In this document: positions 32,707-40,204 of the stretch, piece by piece
Numbering within the stretch: the stretch's first letter is position 1
How the letters are laid out: every line of letters begins with the position of its first letter
Assembly (NCBI GenBank): GCA_035630615.1
Contig: DASQKI010000006.1
Coordinates: forward strand, 1 to 42,782
Direction of reading: 5' to 3'
DNA: 42,782 nt
DNA from: DATFRX01 sp035630615
GTDB taxonomy: Bacteria; Actinomycetota; Actinomycetes; Propionibacteriales; Nocardioidaceae
The notes under the pieces: generated by a model
The model's database searches: none
The model's input: only the letters and a program-made list of their open reading frames with translations
Told to the model about the DNA's origin: nothing
Position numbers and translations under genes: made by a program

Positions 32707-33594
32707 GTGGCGAACGAGGTGGCGGTGCTGGTCAATCCGACCTCGGGCAAGGGACGGGGCGGACGGGCCGCCGCGATCGCGGTCCCGCATCTGGAGCAGG
32801 CCGGACTCCGCGTACGCCGGCTCGAGGGACGGACCGTCGAGGAGGCGTACGAGCTCGCCCAATCGGTCGTCCGCGACGGCGCCGACGGACTCGTCGTGGT
32901 CGGCGGCGACGGCATGGTGCACCTGGCCTGCCAGGCCCTCGCCGGGTCGGACCTGCCGCTCGGTGTCATTCCGGCCGGCACCGGCAACGACACGGCACGC
33001 GAGCTCGGCATCGACCGCAAGGACCCGCGACGCGCCGCCAACGCCGTCATCGCCGGACACCTGCGCAGCATCGATCTCGCCGACGTTGCCGGCACCCGGG
33101 TCGCGACGGTCGTCGCCACGGGATTCGACGCCAAGGTCAACGAGCGGGCCAACCACATGACCTGGCCACGCGGACAGATGCGCTACAACCTAGCGACCGT
33201 GGCCGAGCTTCGCGTGTTCGAGCCGATCCGGTTCGCGTTGGAGCTCGACGGTCGGCCGTACGAGCTCGACGCCATGCTCGTGTCAGTCGGCAATGCGCCG
33301 TCGTACGGCGGTGGCCTGCGCATCTGCGAGGGCGCCGAGATCGACGACGGCTTGCTCGACGTCGCGATCGTGAAGCCCGTAGGCAAGGCCGAGCTGATCC
33401 GGATGTATCCGCGCCTGTTCAACGGCAGCCACGTCAAGCACCGACAGTTCGAGCGGCATCGGGTCCGGCGCGTGTCGATCGCGGCGCCGGACATCGTGGC
33501 CTACGGCGACGGCGAGCGACTCGGTCCGCTGCCGCTGACCATCACGGCGCTGCCCGGCGCGCTGCGCGTCTTCGCCCCGGACCCCCCTTCTTAG
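32707..33594 (+). CDS. Diacylglycerol kinase-like lipid kinase (DagK family)
   Basis: This soluble or membrane-associated kinase of 295 residues belongs to the DagK/YegS/sphingosine-kinase fold. NPTSGKGRGGRAA at 10-22 begins the nucleotide site. GGDG at 66-69 and PAGTGNDTARELG around 93-105 are the family's catalytic and nucleotide motifs. IVKPVGKAELIRMYPRLFNGSHV and the strand around YGDGERLGPLP form the second domain. It likely phosphorylates diacylglycerol for lipid recycling, although phosphatidylinositol mannoside precursors or other lipids cannot be excluded. The stop codon lies at the edge of repeat locus D, and locus C lies upstream, so the gene is bracketed by both. Confidence 0.88.
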   Translation: MANEVAVLVNPTSGKGRGGRAAAIAVPHLEQAGLRVRRLEGRTVEEAYELAQSVVRDGADGLVVVGGDGMVHLACQALAGSDLPLGVIPAGTGNDTARELGIDRKDPRRAANAVIAGHLRSIDLADVAGTRVATVVATGFDAKVNERANHMTWPRGQMRYNLATVAELRVFEPIRFALELDGRPYELDAMLVSVGNAPSYGGGLRICEGAEIDDGLLDVAIVKPVGKAELIRMYPRLFNGSHVKHRQFERHRVRRVSIAAPDIVAYGDGERLGPLPLTITALPGALRVFAPDPPS

Positions 33595-33688
33595 CGCCGA
33601 GATTGCGCGACTTGCCCACACCCTTTCGCGCCGACCTTGCGCGTCTTGTCCACCCGGGCGCGGGCGAGACGCGCAATCTCGACGCGAA
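33594..33688. repeat. Palindromic repeat, locus D (between lipid kinase and helY)
   Basis: There are three arms: GCGCCGAGATTGCGCGAC (33594-33611), CGCGCCGACCTTGCGCGTC (33627-33645) and an inverted copy at 33667-33688. The last two pair over 22 nt with three mismatches. It begins on the last base of the upstream stop codon and ends 10 nt before the helY -10. Confidence 0.85.
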
Positions 33689-33698
33689 GGTGAGACCG

Positions 33699-33704
33699 TA
33701 CCCT
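33699..33704 (+). promoter_or_regulatory. -10 element, leaderless promoter of helY
   Basis: TACCCT, 6 nt before the ATG at 33711. It follows directly after the palindromic repeat. Confidence 0.55.
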
Positions 33705-33710
33705 GGCGGC

Positions 33711-36446
33711 ATGAGCTCTCCGAGCGAGCGGTATGCCCGGTTTCGCCAAGATCAGTCGTATCCGGGCCTCTCCGAGTTTCGAGGGCTCTACAGTTTCGAG
33801 CTCGACGAGTTCCAGGTCCGCGCGTGTCGCGCCGTCGAAGACGGTCACGGCGTGTTGGTCGCGGCGCCCACCGGGTCCGGCAAGACGGTGGTTGGCGAGT
33901 TCGCCGTGCATCTGGCTCTGCGAGAGGGCCGCAAATGCTTCTACACGACACCGATCAAGGCGCTGTCCAACCAGAAGTACGCAGATCTCGTGGCCCGACA
34001 CGGCGCCGAGCAGGTCGGCCTTCTGACCGGCGACAACAGCATCAACGGCGAGGCCCCGATCGTCGTCATGACGACCGAAGTGCTGCGCAACATGATCTAC
34101 GCGGCGTCGCCGACCCTGCTCGGGCTCGGCTCGGTCGTCATGGACGAGGTCCACTACCTCGCTGACCAATTCCGGGGCGCGGTGTGGGAGGAGGTCATCA
34201 TCCACCTCCCGGAGTCGGTGTCGCTGATCTCGCTGTCGGCGACGGTCTCCAATGCCGAGGAGTTCGGCGAATGGCTCACCCAGGTACGAGGCGACACCGT
34301 CATCGTCGTCGAGGAGCGCCGCCCCGTACCGCTCTATCAGCACGTCATGGTCGGCAACCAGATGCTCGACCTGTTCGCGCCCGAGGGGGACGAGCCCGGT
34401 CGAGTCAACCCGGCTCTCGAGCGAATTGGCCGCGATGAAGCCCGTGCGGCGCGCGCCAACCCTCGCGACCGGCGCGGCCGAGGACACGCCGCGCGGCGCC
34501 ATCGGAGCCGTCGGTGGACCCCCGCTCGGGCCGACATCGTCGAACGACTCGACCGATCCGGACTGCTGCCGGCGATCGTGTTCATCTTCAGTCGAGCCGG
34601 CTGCGACGCCGCCGTCGCCCAGTGCCTCAGCGCTCGACTCCGACTCACCAACCCCGACGAGGAACGAGAGATCCGGGCCTACGTCGAGGACGCCTGCGCC
34701 GACCTGCCCGACGAGGATCTCGGCGTCCTCGGCTATCACGAGTTCGTCGAGGCCCTGGCTCACGGAATCGCCGCGCACCACGCCGGGCTGCTTCCGACGT
34801 TCAAGGAGTGCGTCGAGGAGCTGTTCAGTCGGGGCCTGATCCAGGTGGTCTTCGCCACCGAGACGCTGGCGCTCGGGATCAACATGCCCGCCCGGTCGGT
34901 CGTCCTGGAGCGGCTGACCAAGTGGAACGGCGAGCGCCATGTCGACGTCACGCCGGGGGAGTACACGCAGCTGACCGGGCGGGCCGGCCGTCGGGGCATC
35001 GACCTCGAAGGACACGGCGTCGTCCTCTGGCAGCCGGGCCTCGACCCCCGACAGGTCGCCGGGCTCGCGTCCACGCGGACCTATCGGCTGCGATCGTCGT
35101 TTCGGCCGTCGTACAACATGGCGGTCAACCTCGTGCAGACCGACGGGCGGGAGCGGTCCCGGCGCCTGTTGGAGTCGTCGTTCGCGCAGTTCCAGGCCGA
35201 CCGGGCCGTCGGGGGGCTCGCCGGTGAGCTCCGGCGATCCGAGGAGGGCTTGGAGGGGTACGCCGAGGCGGCGCAGTGCGACCGAGGCGACTTCCTCGCG
35301 TACGCCCGGCTACGCCAGCGTGTATCGGCCGCGGAGTCGAGCCAGGCCCGTCAACGCCGGGCCGACCGTCGGCAGCAGGTGATCGCGTCCCTCGAAGAGC
35401 TGCGTCCGGGCGACGTGATCGACGTGCCGGGCGGCCGCCATGCGGGCACCGTTGTCGTCGTCGACCCGGGGATGCGCAGCGACCGCGACGGCCCGCGACC
35501 CCTTGTCGTCACCGAGCAGCGGCGGGCCCGACGGCTGTCGGTGGTCGACTTCCCGACGCCAGTCGCGGCGCGGGGTCAGCTGCGCCTGCCGCGCAAGCTC
35601 AATCCGCGCAACCCGCAGGCCCGACGCGATCTGGCCTCGACGCTGCGCCAGAAGGCCGAGGCTATGCCGCCGCCACCGCAGCCGCCGGCCGCACCCACGT
35701 CCGACGCCGGCGTCGACGACATCGAACGGCTGCGTCGCGAGATCCGGGAGCATCCGTGTCACCAGTGCCCGGACCGTGAGGACCACGCTCGCTGGGCCGA
35801 GCGATATCTCAAGCTCGAACGCGACACCGCCGACCTCCGACGCCGCATCGAGCAACGCACCGGCTCGATCGCCCGCCAGTTCGACCGCGTCTGCGAGGTG
35901 CTCGATGAGCTCGGCTATCTCGACGGCGACCAAGTCACCGGCGACGGTCGGCGGCTCGCGCGGCTCTACAACGAGCTCGACCTCGTCGCGGCCGAGAGTC
36001 TGCGCCGGGGCGTCTGGGACGAACTGAACCCGGCCGAGCTCGCCGCGTGTCTGTCGGGCCTGGTCTACGAGGCTCGCAACCCCGACGAGGCGCCCCCGCC
36101 GCGGCTGCCTCGAGGCCCGATCCGCGACACGGCCGACGTCACGATCGCGATCTGGGCCGAACTCGAGGAGCTGGAGCGGGCGCACCGCGTACGGTTTCTC
36201 CGCCGGCCCGACTTCGGCTTCGCCTGGGCCGCGTACCAATGGGCCCGCGGGGCGCCACTCGATCACGTCCTCGTCGAGACCGACTTCGCGGCCGGCGACT
36301 TCGTTCGCGCCGTCAAGCAGCTGCTCGACGTGACCGATCAGGTTGCCGACGCGGCGGGCGAAGGCGAGCTGCGTGCGACCGCGCGGGCCGCCTCCGACGC
36401 ATTGCGCCGCGGCGTCGTCGCGTACTCCTCCCTCGCCACGGAGTGA
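33711..36446 (+). CDS. helY: Ski2/Mtr4-like DEAD/DEAH-box RNA helicase HelY
   Basis: The 911-residue superfamily 2 helicase has Walker A APTGSGKT, VVMDEVHYLADQ (DEVH box), LSATVSNAEEF (motif III), IVFIFSRAGCD, and QLTGRAGRRGID (motif VI). A C-terminal DSHCT-type region follows (about 760-905), with a CHQCPDREDHARWAERY motif carrying Cys residues just before it. An Arg/Gly-rich linker at about 240-265 is usual in this family. The frame is open for 450 codons further upstream, but that part is the shadow of dagK and the repeat; the ATG at 33711 fits family N-termini. It probably acts in RNA unwinding or decay. Confidence 0.92.
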   Translation: MSSPSERYARFRQDQSYPGLSEFRGLYSFELDEFQVRACRAVEDGHGVLVAAPTGSGKTVVGEFAVHLALREGRKCFYTTPIKALSNQKYADLVARHGAEQVGLLTGDNSINGEAPIVVMTTEVLRNMIYAASPTLLGLGSVVMDEVHYLADQFRGAVWEEVIIHLPESVSLISLSATVSNAEEFGEWLTQVRGDTVIVVEERRPVPLYQHVMVGNQMLDLFAPEGDEPGRVNPALERIGRDEARAARANPRDRRGRGHAARRHRSRRWTPARADIVERLDRSGLLPAIVFIFSRAGCDAAVAQCLSARLRLTNPDEEREIRAYVEDACADLPDEDLGVLGYHEFVEALAHGIAAHHAGLLPTFKECVEELFSRGLIQVVFATETLALGINMPARSVVLERLTKWNGERHVDVTPGEYTQLTGRAGRRGIDLEGHGVVLWQPGLDPRQVAGLASTRTYRLRSSFRPSYNMAVNLVQTDGRERSRRLLESSFAQFQADRAVGGLAGELRRSEEGLEGYAEAAQCDRGDFLAYARLRQRVSAAESSQARQRRADRRQQVIASLEELRPGDVIDVPGGRHAGTVVVVDPGMRSDRDGPRPLVVTEQRRARRLSVVDFPTPVAARGQLRLPRKLNPRNPQARRDLASTLRQKAEAMPPPPQPPAAPTSDAGVDDIERLRREIREHPCHQCPDREDHARWAERYLKLERDTADLRRRIEQRTGSIARQFDRVCEVLDELGYLDGDQVTGDGRRLARLYNELDLVAAESLRRGVWDELNPAELAACLSGLVYEARNPDEAPPPRLPRGPIRDTADVTIAIWAELEELERAHRVRFLRRPDFGFAWAAYQWARGAPLDHVLVETDFAAGDFVRAVKQLLDVTDQVADAAGEGELRATARAASDALRRGVVAYSSLATE

Positions 36447-36447
36447 C

Positions 36448-36521
36448 CGCCCCACTGGGAGGACTCATATTGCGTGACGCGCCAGGCGTGTTGCGCAAGA
36501 TGGGTCCTCCCAGTGGGGGCG
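36448..36521. terminator. 74-nt palindrome between helY and the exonuclease gene (bidirectional terminator or REP-like element)
   Basis: CGCCCCACTGGGAGGAC (36448-36464) pairs with GTCCTCCCAGTGGGGGCG (36504-36521) with one bulged base. The interior continues the pairing over about 20 nt per side (ATTGCG with TTGCGCAA and GCGCC with GGCG) with some wobble, leaving almost no loop. It fills the gap between convergent genes and touches the exonuclease stop. No T tract. Confidence 0.8.
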
Positions 36522-37442
36522 TCAGCCGTTGATCGCCTCGACGACCCGGACGGCCGAGCTGCCGAGGCCCCAGCGCTCAACGAGGGCGTCGTACGCCTCC
36601 GGGTCGACCGGCGCCGGCTTCGGCATCGTCAGGTCGACGTCGGCCAGATCGAGATCGCGAGCGACTCCGACGACCTGCGGGGCGATCGCGAGATAGTCCG
36701 CCGCCTCGCGGATCCGCTGCCGCACGGTCGGTCCGAGGCCGCTCGACGGGTCGTCGACGGCGGCCAGGACGCCGGCGAGGTCACCGTGCTTCGTGAGAAG
36801 GGACGCCGCCGTCTTCTCCCCGACTCCGGTGACGCCGGGCAGACCGTCGGACGGGTCGCCGCGCAGCGTCGCGAAGTCGGCGTACTGCTCCGCGCGAACA
36901 CCGTACTTGCGCTGCACGAACCCATTGTCGATGCGCTCGTGCCTGCCGACTCCCCGGGCGATGTAGAGCACCCGTACGTCGCGATCATCGTCGACCAACT
37001 GAAACAGGTCGCGGTCGCCGGTCACGACGTCGACCGGCATCGGCGCATCGGTCGCGAGCGTCCCGATCACGTCGTCGGCCTCGTAGCCGTCCACGCCGAC
37101 GACGGCGACACCCAAGGCGGCGAGCACCTCCTGGATGATCGGCACCTGGGTCTCGAGGGGATCCGGCACCACCTCGACATCGGGTGCGCCGATGACCTCG
37201 TCGGCGACGCGGTGCGTCTTGTACGACGGCAGCAGCTCGACCCGCCACTCGGGCCGCCAGTCGTTGTCCCAGCAGCAGACGAGCTCGGTCGGCCGGTACT
37301 CGCTGATCAGTCGCGTCATGAAGTCGAGCAGGCCGCGCACCGCGTTGACCGGCGTACCGTCGGGCGCCCGGATCGAGTCGGGTACGCCGAAGTAGGCGCG
37401 GAAGTACAGCGAGGCCGCGTCGAGCAAGAGGCGTCGGTCCAT
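36522..37442 (-). CDS. 5'-3' exonuclease (Pol I N-terminal type)
   Basis: The stand-alone FEN/5' nuclease has 306 residues. LLLDAASLYFRAYFG at 5-19, CCWDNDWRPEWR, the acidic GYEADDVIGTLA and VTGDRDLFQLVDD provide the metal-binding aspartates. GDPSDGLPGVTGVGEKTAASLL is the helix-hairpin-helix DNA-binding motif. No polymerase domain follows. It can remove RNA or flap ends and overlaps in role with Pol I. A homolog occupies the same position beside helY in mycobacteria. The ATG is 7 nt past a TAACCT -10, divergent from the M24 gene. Confidence 0.92.
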   Translation of the reverse strand: MDRRLLLDAASLYFRAYFGVPDSIRAPDGTPVNAVRGLLDFMTRLISEYRPTELVCCWDNDWRPEWRVELLPSYKTHRVADEVIGAPDVEVVPDPLETQVPIIQEVLAALGVAVVGVDGYEADDVIGTLATDAPMPVDVVTGDRDLFQLVDDDRDVRVLYIARGVGRHERIDNGFVQRKYGVRAEQYADFATLRGDPSDGLPGVTGVGEKTAASLLTKHGDLAGVLAAVDDPSSGLGPTVRQRIREAADYLAIAPQVVGVARDLDLADVDLTMPKPAPVDPEAYDALVERWGLGSSAVRVVEAING

Positions 37443-37449
37443 GGCGGAG

Positions 37450-37459
37450 AGGTTACGCT
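37450..37459. promoter_or_regulatory. Overlapping divergent -10 elements (exonuclease and M24 genes)
   Basis: On the plus strand TACGCT (37454-37459) is 6 nt before GTG 37466. On the minus strand TAACCT (37455-37450) is 7 nt before the exonuclease ATG. The hexamers share two bases, so both leaderless promoters cannot be open independently. Confidence 0.6.
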
Positions 37460-37465
37460 GGCCCG

Positions 37466-38578
37466 GTGATCGACGACCTCCGTGACCGCCTCGCCCGCGC
37501 TCAAAGGGCCACCGGAGAAGCCGGCATCGACGCCATCCTGGTGTCGCCCGGCCCCGACCTTCGCTATCTCACGGGCTACGACGCCAAGCCGCTGGAGCGG
37601 CTCACCTGCCTCGTCGTGCCGGCCGACGGCGACCCGAGCCTCGTCGTGCCCCGCCTCGAGCGGCCGGCGGCGCTCGCCTCACCGGTGGGCGGTCTCGACC
37701 TCGCCGTCATCCCGTGGGACGAGACCGACGACCCGTATGCGCTCGCGGCGACCCGCATTCCCTCGGGAGCGACGGTCGTCGCCGTCGACAACCACATGTG
37801 GGCGGAGAAGGTGCTCGCCTTCCGGACCGCGATGGCGGCTGTCGAGCAGCGGCTCGCCAACCCGGTGATCGGCCCGCTGCGGCTGCGCAAGACCCCCGAC
37901 GAGGTCGCCGAGCTGCGTCGCGCCGGCGCGGCGATCGACAGCGTCCACGCCAACATGAGCGAGTGGCTGCGGCCCGGCCGCACCGAGCTCGAAGTCGGAA
38001 ACGACATCGCCGACGCGATCGTCGCGGCCGGTCACGCGCAGACCGACTTCGTCATCGTCGGCTCCGGGCCCAACGCGGCGTCGCCGCACCACGAGCTGTC
38101 CGACCGGGTCATCCAGCCGGGCGAACCCGTGGTCGTCGACATCGGCGGCAGCCTGGCGAGCGGTTACTGCTCCGACTCGACCCGCACCTACATCGCGGGT
38201 GGCGAGCCGCCGGAGGATTTCGTGGCCTACTACGCGGTGCTGCAGTCGGCGCAGGCGACACAGTGCGACCACGTACGGCCGGGCGTCAGCGCCGAGTCGG
38301 TCGATGCGATCGGGCGGACGATCATCGAGGAGGCGGGCTACGGCGACGCGTTCTTCCATCGGACCGGCCACGGCATCGGACTCGAGACGCACGAGGAGCC
38401 GTACATCGTCGTCGGCAACACGCTCACGCTCGAGACCGGCATGGCGTTCTCGGTCGAGCCCGGCATCTACCTCGACGGCCGCCACGGCGCGCGCATCGAG
38501 GACATCGTCGTGGTCACCGACGAGGGTGTGGAGCGGCTGAACAACTCCCGGCGCGATTTGACAATCCTGCCGGGTTAG
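37466..38578 (+). CDS. M24-family Xaa-Pro aminopeptidase-like metallopeptidase
   Basis: The 370-residue pita-bread-fold metallopeptidase has all five di-metal ligands: Asp225 (VVVDIGG), Asp237 (CSDSTRT), His302 (TGHGIG), Glu331 (SVEPGIY) and Glu345 (RIEDIV). An N-terminal creatinase-like domain covers about 1-150. It would cleave N-terminal residues preceding proline in peptides; family members act as dimers in the cytoplasm. It corresponds to the peptidase located next to the exonuclease in mycobacteria (PepE-like). The GTG at 37466 is fixed by the -10. The Lrp-type regulator follows after 47 nt. Confidence 0.92.
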   Translation: MIDDLRDRLARAQRATGEAGIDAILVSPGPDLRYLTGYDAKPLERLTCLVVPADGDPSLVVPRLERPAALASPVGGLDLAVIPWDETDDPYALAATRIPSGATVVAVDNHMWAEKVLAFRTAMAAVEQRLANPVIGPLRLRKTPDEVAELRRAGAAIDSVHANMSEWLRPGRTELEVGNDIADAIVAAGHAQTDFVIVGSGPNAASPHHELSDRVIQPGEPVVVDIGGSLASGYCSDSTRTYIAGGEPPEDFVAYYAVLQSAQATQCDHVRPGVSAESVDAIGRTIIEEAGYGDAFFHRTGHGIGLETHEEPYIVVGNTLTLETGMAFSVEPGIYLDGRHGARIEDIVVVTDEGVERLNNSRRDLTILPG

Positions 38579-38612
38579 TCCCAAACCTCTATTGCGCGGG
38601 ACTTTTGCGGAT

Positions 38613-38618
38613 TAGGTT
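38613..38618 (+). promoter_or_regulatory. -10 element, leaderless promoter of the Lrp-type gene
   Basis: TAGGTT is 7 nt before the GTG at 38626. Two TTGCG strings 13 nt apart (38592, 38605) lie just upstream and may be regulator sites. Confidence 0.5.
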
Positions 38619-38625
38619 GATACAC

Positions 38626-39066
38626 GTGGAGGAGATCGACGCGAAGATCGTCCGGCTGCTCGCCAACGACGGTCGGATGTCGTTTACCGACCTCGGGAAG
38701 GCAACCGGATTGTCGACGTCCGCGGTCCATCAGCGGGTGCGTCGACTCGAGCAGCGCGGCGTAATCCGCGGCTACGGCGCTCGCGTCGACCACGAGAAGC
38801 TCGGTCTCCCGCTGACCGCGTTCATCTCGATCCGACCGATCGATCCGAGCGAGCCCGACGACGCCCCCCAACGGCTCGATGCGCTGCCCGAGATCGAGTC
38901 GTGCTACTCCGTAGCGGGCGACGAAAACTACATACTCCAAGTAAGGGTCTCGTCGCCGAGCGCACTCGAGAATCTGCTCGCCACGATTCGCTCGGCGGCC
39001 AACGTCACGACGCGCACCACCATGGTTCTCTCGACGCCGTACGAGCATCGCCCGCCGACGCTCTGA
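38626..39066 (+). CDS. Lrp/AsnC family transcriptional regulator
   Basis: The 146-residue feast/famine regulator has a helix-turn-helix at about 2-60 (MSFTDLGKATGLSTSAVHQRVRRLEQRGVIRGY) and a RAM ligand-binding domain at about 65-140 (SCYSVAGDENYILQVRVSS), where the GDENYIL segment holds the effector-pocket glycine and aspartate. The GTG at 38626 is chosen because of the -10 spacing; the frame is open much further upstream over the peptidase gene. Amino acids are the usual effectors. The nearby kamA-kdd lysine genes make lysine a plausible ligand, but they lie beyond another gene, so this is speculative. Confidence 0.88.
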   Translation: MEEIDAKIVRLLANDGRMSFTDLGKATGLSTSAVHQRVRRLEQRGVIRGYGARVDHEKLGLPLTAFISIRPIDPSEPDDAPQRLDALPEIESCYSVAGDENYILQVRVSSPSALENLLATIRSAANVTTRTTMVLSTPYEHRPPTL

Positions 39067-39149
39067 CTGCTCAGCCGATATCGACTGACTTGAGGCGAGT
39101 CGTACCGACGCCGCCTTGTTCGTGGTCCATATCCGTGATGCGACGTGGC

Positions 39150-39155
39150 TATCCT
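39150..39155 (+). promoter_or_regulatory. -10 element of the anchored binding-protein-like gene
   Basis: TATCCT predicts a start near 39162. GGAGG at 39175-39179 then lies 4 nt before the ATG at 39184, which favours that start over GTG 39145 or ATG 39169. Confidence 0.5.
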
Positions 39156-39183
39156 GAGCGCCAGCCCAATGGATGGAGGCCGC

Positions 39184-40191
39184 ATGCCAGGTCGCCACAC
39201 CACGATGCAACGGCCGTCGCGCGCCGGACCGATTCTGGCTGCCGTCGCGGCTTTCGCCGTCATCGTGGCCCTTGGTGTCTACCTCGCTCCCCGCCTCACC
39301 GAAGAGAGCGACGCGAGTGGTTGCGAAGACACCAAGGAGATCGCGATCGCCGCGCCTCCGGACCTTACCCCAGCCATGGCGACCGCCACCGAGGCCATGG
39401 CCGAGGACGACGGAGACAGCGCGTGCTTCGAACTATCGGTCAGCACGGTCTTCCCCGATAGCTCGGTGTCGCAGATCAACGCCAACACCAACAGCACCCC
39501 GACCGTCTGGATCCTCGATACCAAGGCACGAATGGCCGATCTGGAGCCGGAGGCGCGGGAGCACACCAGGGTCGTCGGGAGCGCTGGCAACACGCCGATC
39601 GTGCTCGGCATCGGCCAGCGCACGAGCCACGCCCCACCGGCGAGCTGGGAAGCCGCCTTCGAGTCGTCGGAGTTTGTCCTGCCGAGCCCATCGAGCTCGG
39701 TGGCCTCGGCGATGGCGATCGCGGCCCTCGGCGCGGAGGGCGACGATATCGACGCCGTCCTCGCCGACGTCGCCGACCGCCAGGCGGCAGCAGGCCTCCC
39801 AATACCCGACACCAGCACATTGCTGCGCAGCACGCACCGCACGTTCGGCCCGGCGTACTGGTTCCCGGTGACCGAGCAGCAGTACGTCGCCCTCCGGATG
39901 CGGCGAGCGAGTTGGCAGATGACCGCACTGCTCCCCGAGTCGGGGACGACCGTCCTCAACTATCCCATCGTCGTGCGAACCGACGCCGACACCGACACGG
40001 CTAAGGTCGCCGACCAGCTCTCGAGCTTCCTCTCGGCGATCGACGGCACGTCGTTGCTCGGCGAGAAGGGTTTCCGGGCCCCTGGCGGCGAGATCGTCAA
40101 CGGCGCCGCACTCGGCCCGCTGTCCAAGGTCCTTCAGCCGACGACGAGCGTCCCGGAGCTAGTGTCCGCGTGGGATCTCGCGGAGGACTGA
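39184..40191 (+). CDS. Membrane-anchored solute-binding-protein-like protein
   Basis: Of 335 residues, one uncleaved-looking transmembrane helix is at about 14-34 (ILAAVAAFAVIVALGVYLA), and the rest is extracytoplasmic. The mature part resembles a type 2 periplasmic binding fold, with IAIAAPPDLTPAMATATEAM at its start, TPTVWILDTKARMAD, and the NTPIVLGIGQ strand. Some actinobacterial proteins combine such a domain with a von Willebrand factor A domain, but no VWA domain is present here. Two cysteines (CEDT, CFEL) may pair. No transporter genes adjoin, so a sensor or binding role is more likely than uptake. The gene converges with kamA (13-nt gap). Confidence 0.65.
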   Translation: MPGRHTTMQRPSRAGPILAAVAAFAVIVALGVYLAPRLTEESDASGCEDTKEIAIAAPPDLTPAMATATEAMAEDDGDSACFELSVSTVFPDSSVSQINANTNSTPTVWILDTKARMADLEPEAREHTRVVGSAGNTPIVLGIGQRTSHAPPASWEAAFESSEFVLPSPSSSVASAMAIAALGAEGDDIDAVLADVADRQAAAGLPIPDTSTLLRSTHRTFGPAYWFPVTEQQYVALRMRRASWQMTALLPESGTTVLNYPIVVRTDADTDTAKVADQLSSFLSAIDGTSLLGEKGFRAPGGEIVNGAALGPLSKVLQPTTSVPELVSAWDLAED

Positions 40192-40204
40192 CGACCCCGA
40201 TCGG

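Noticed and set aside
13541..33688. CRISPR-like array from the repeated core sequence
   Set aside because: The copies are inverted as well as direct, far apart, without regular spacers, and no cas gene is present; the Cas4-like nuclease at 2.4 kb is the RecB-type gene of the trmI neighbourhood.
32364..33710. 450-codon upstream extension of the helY frame
   Set aside because: It runs across the lipid kinase gene and the palindromic repeats in another phase; HelY homologs begin at the ATG used here.
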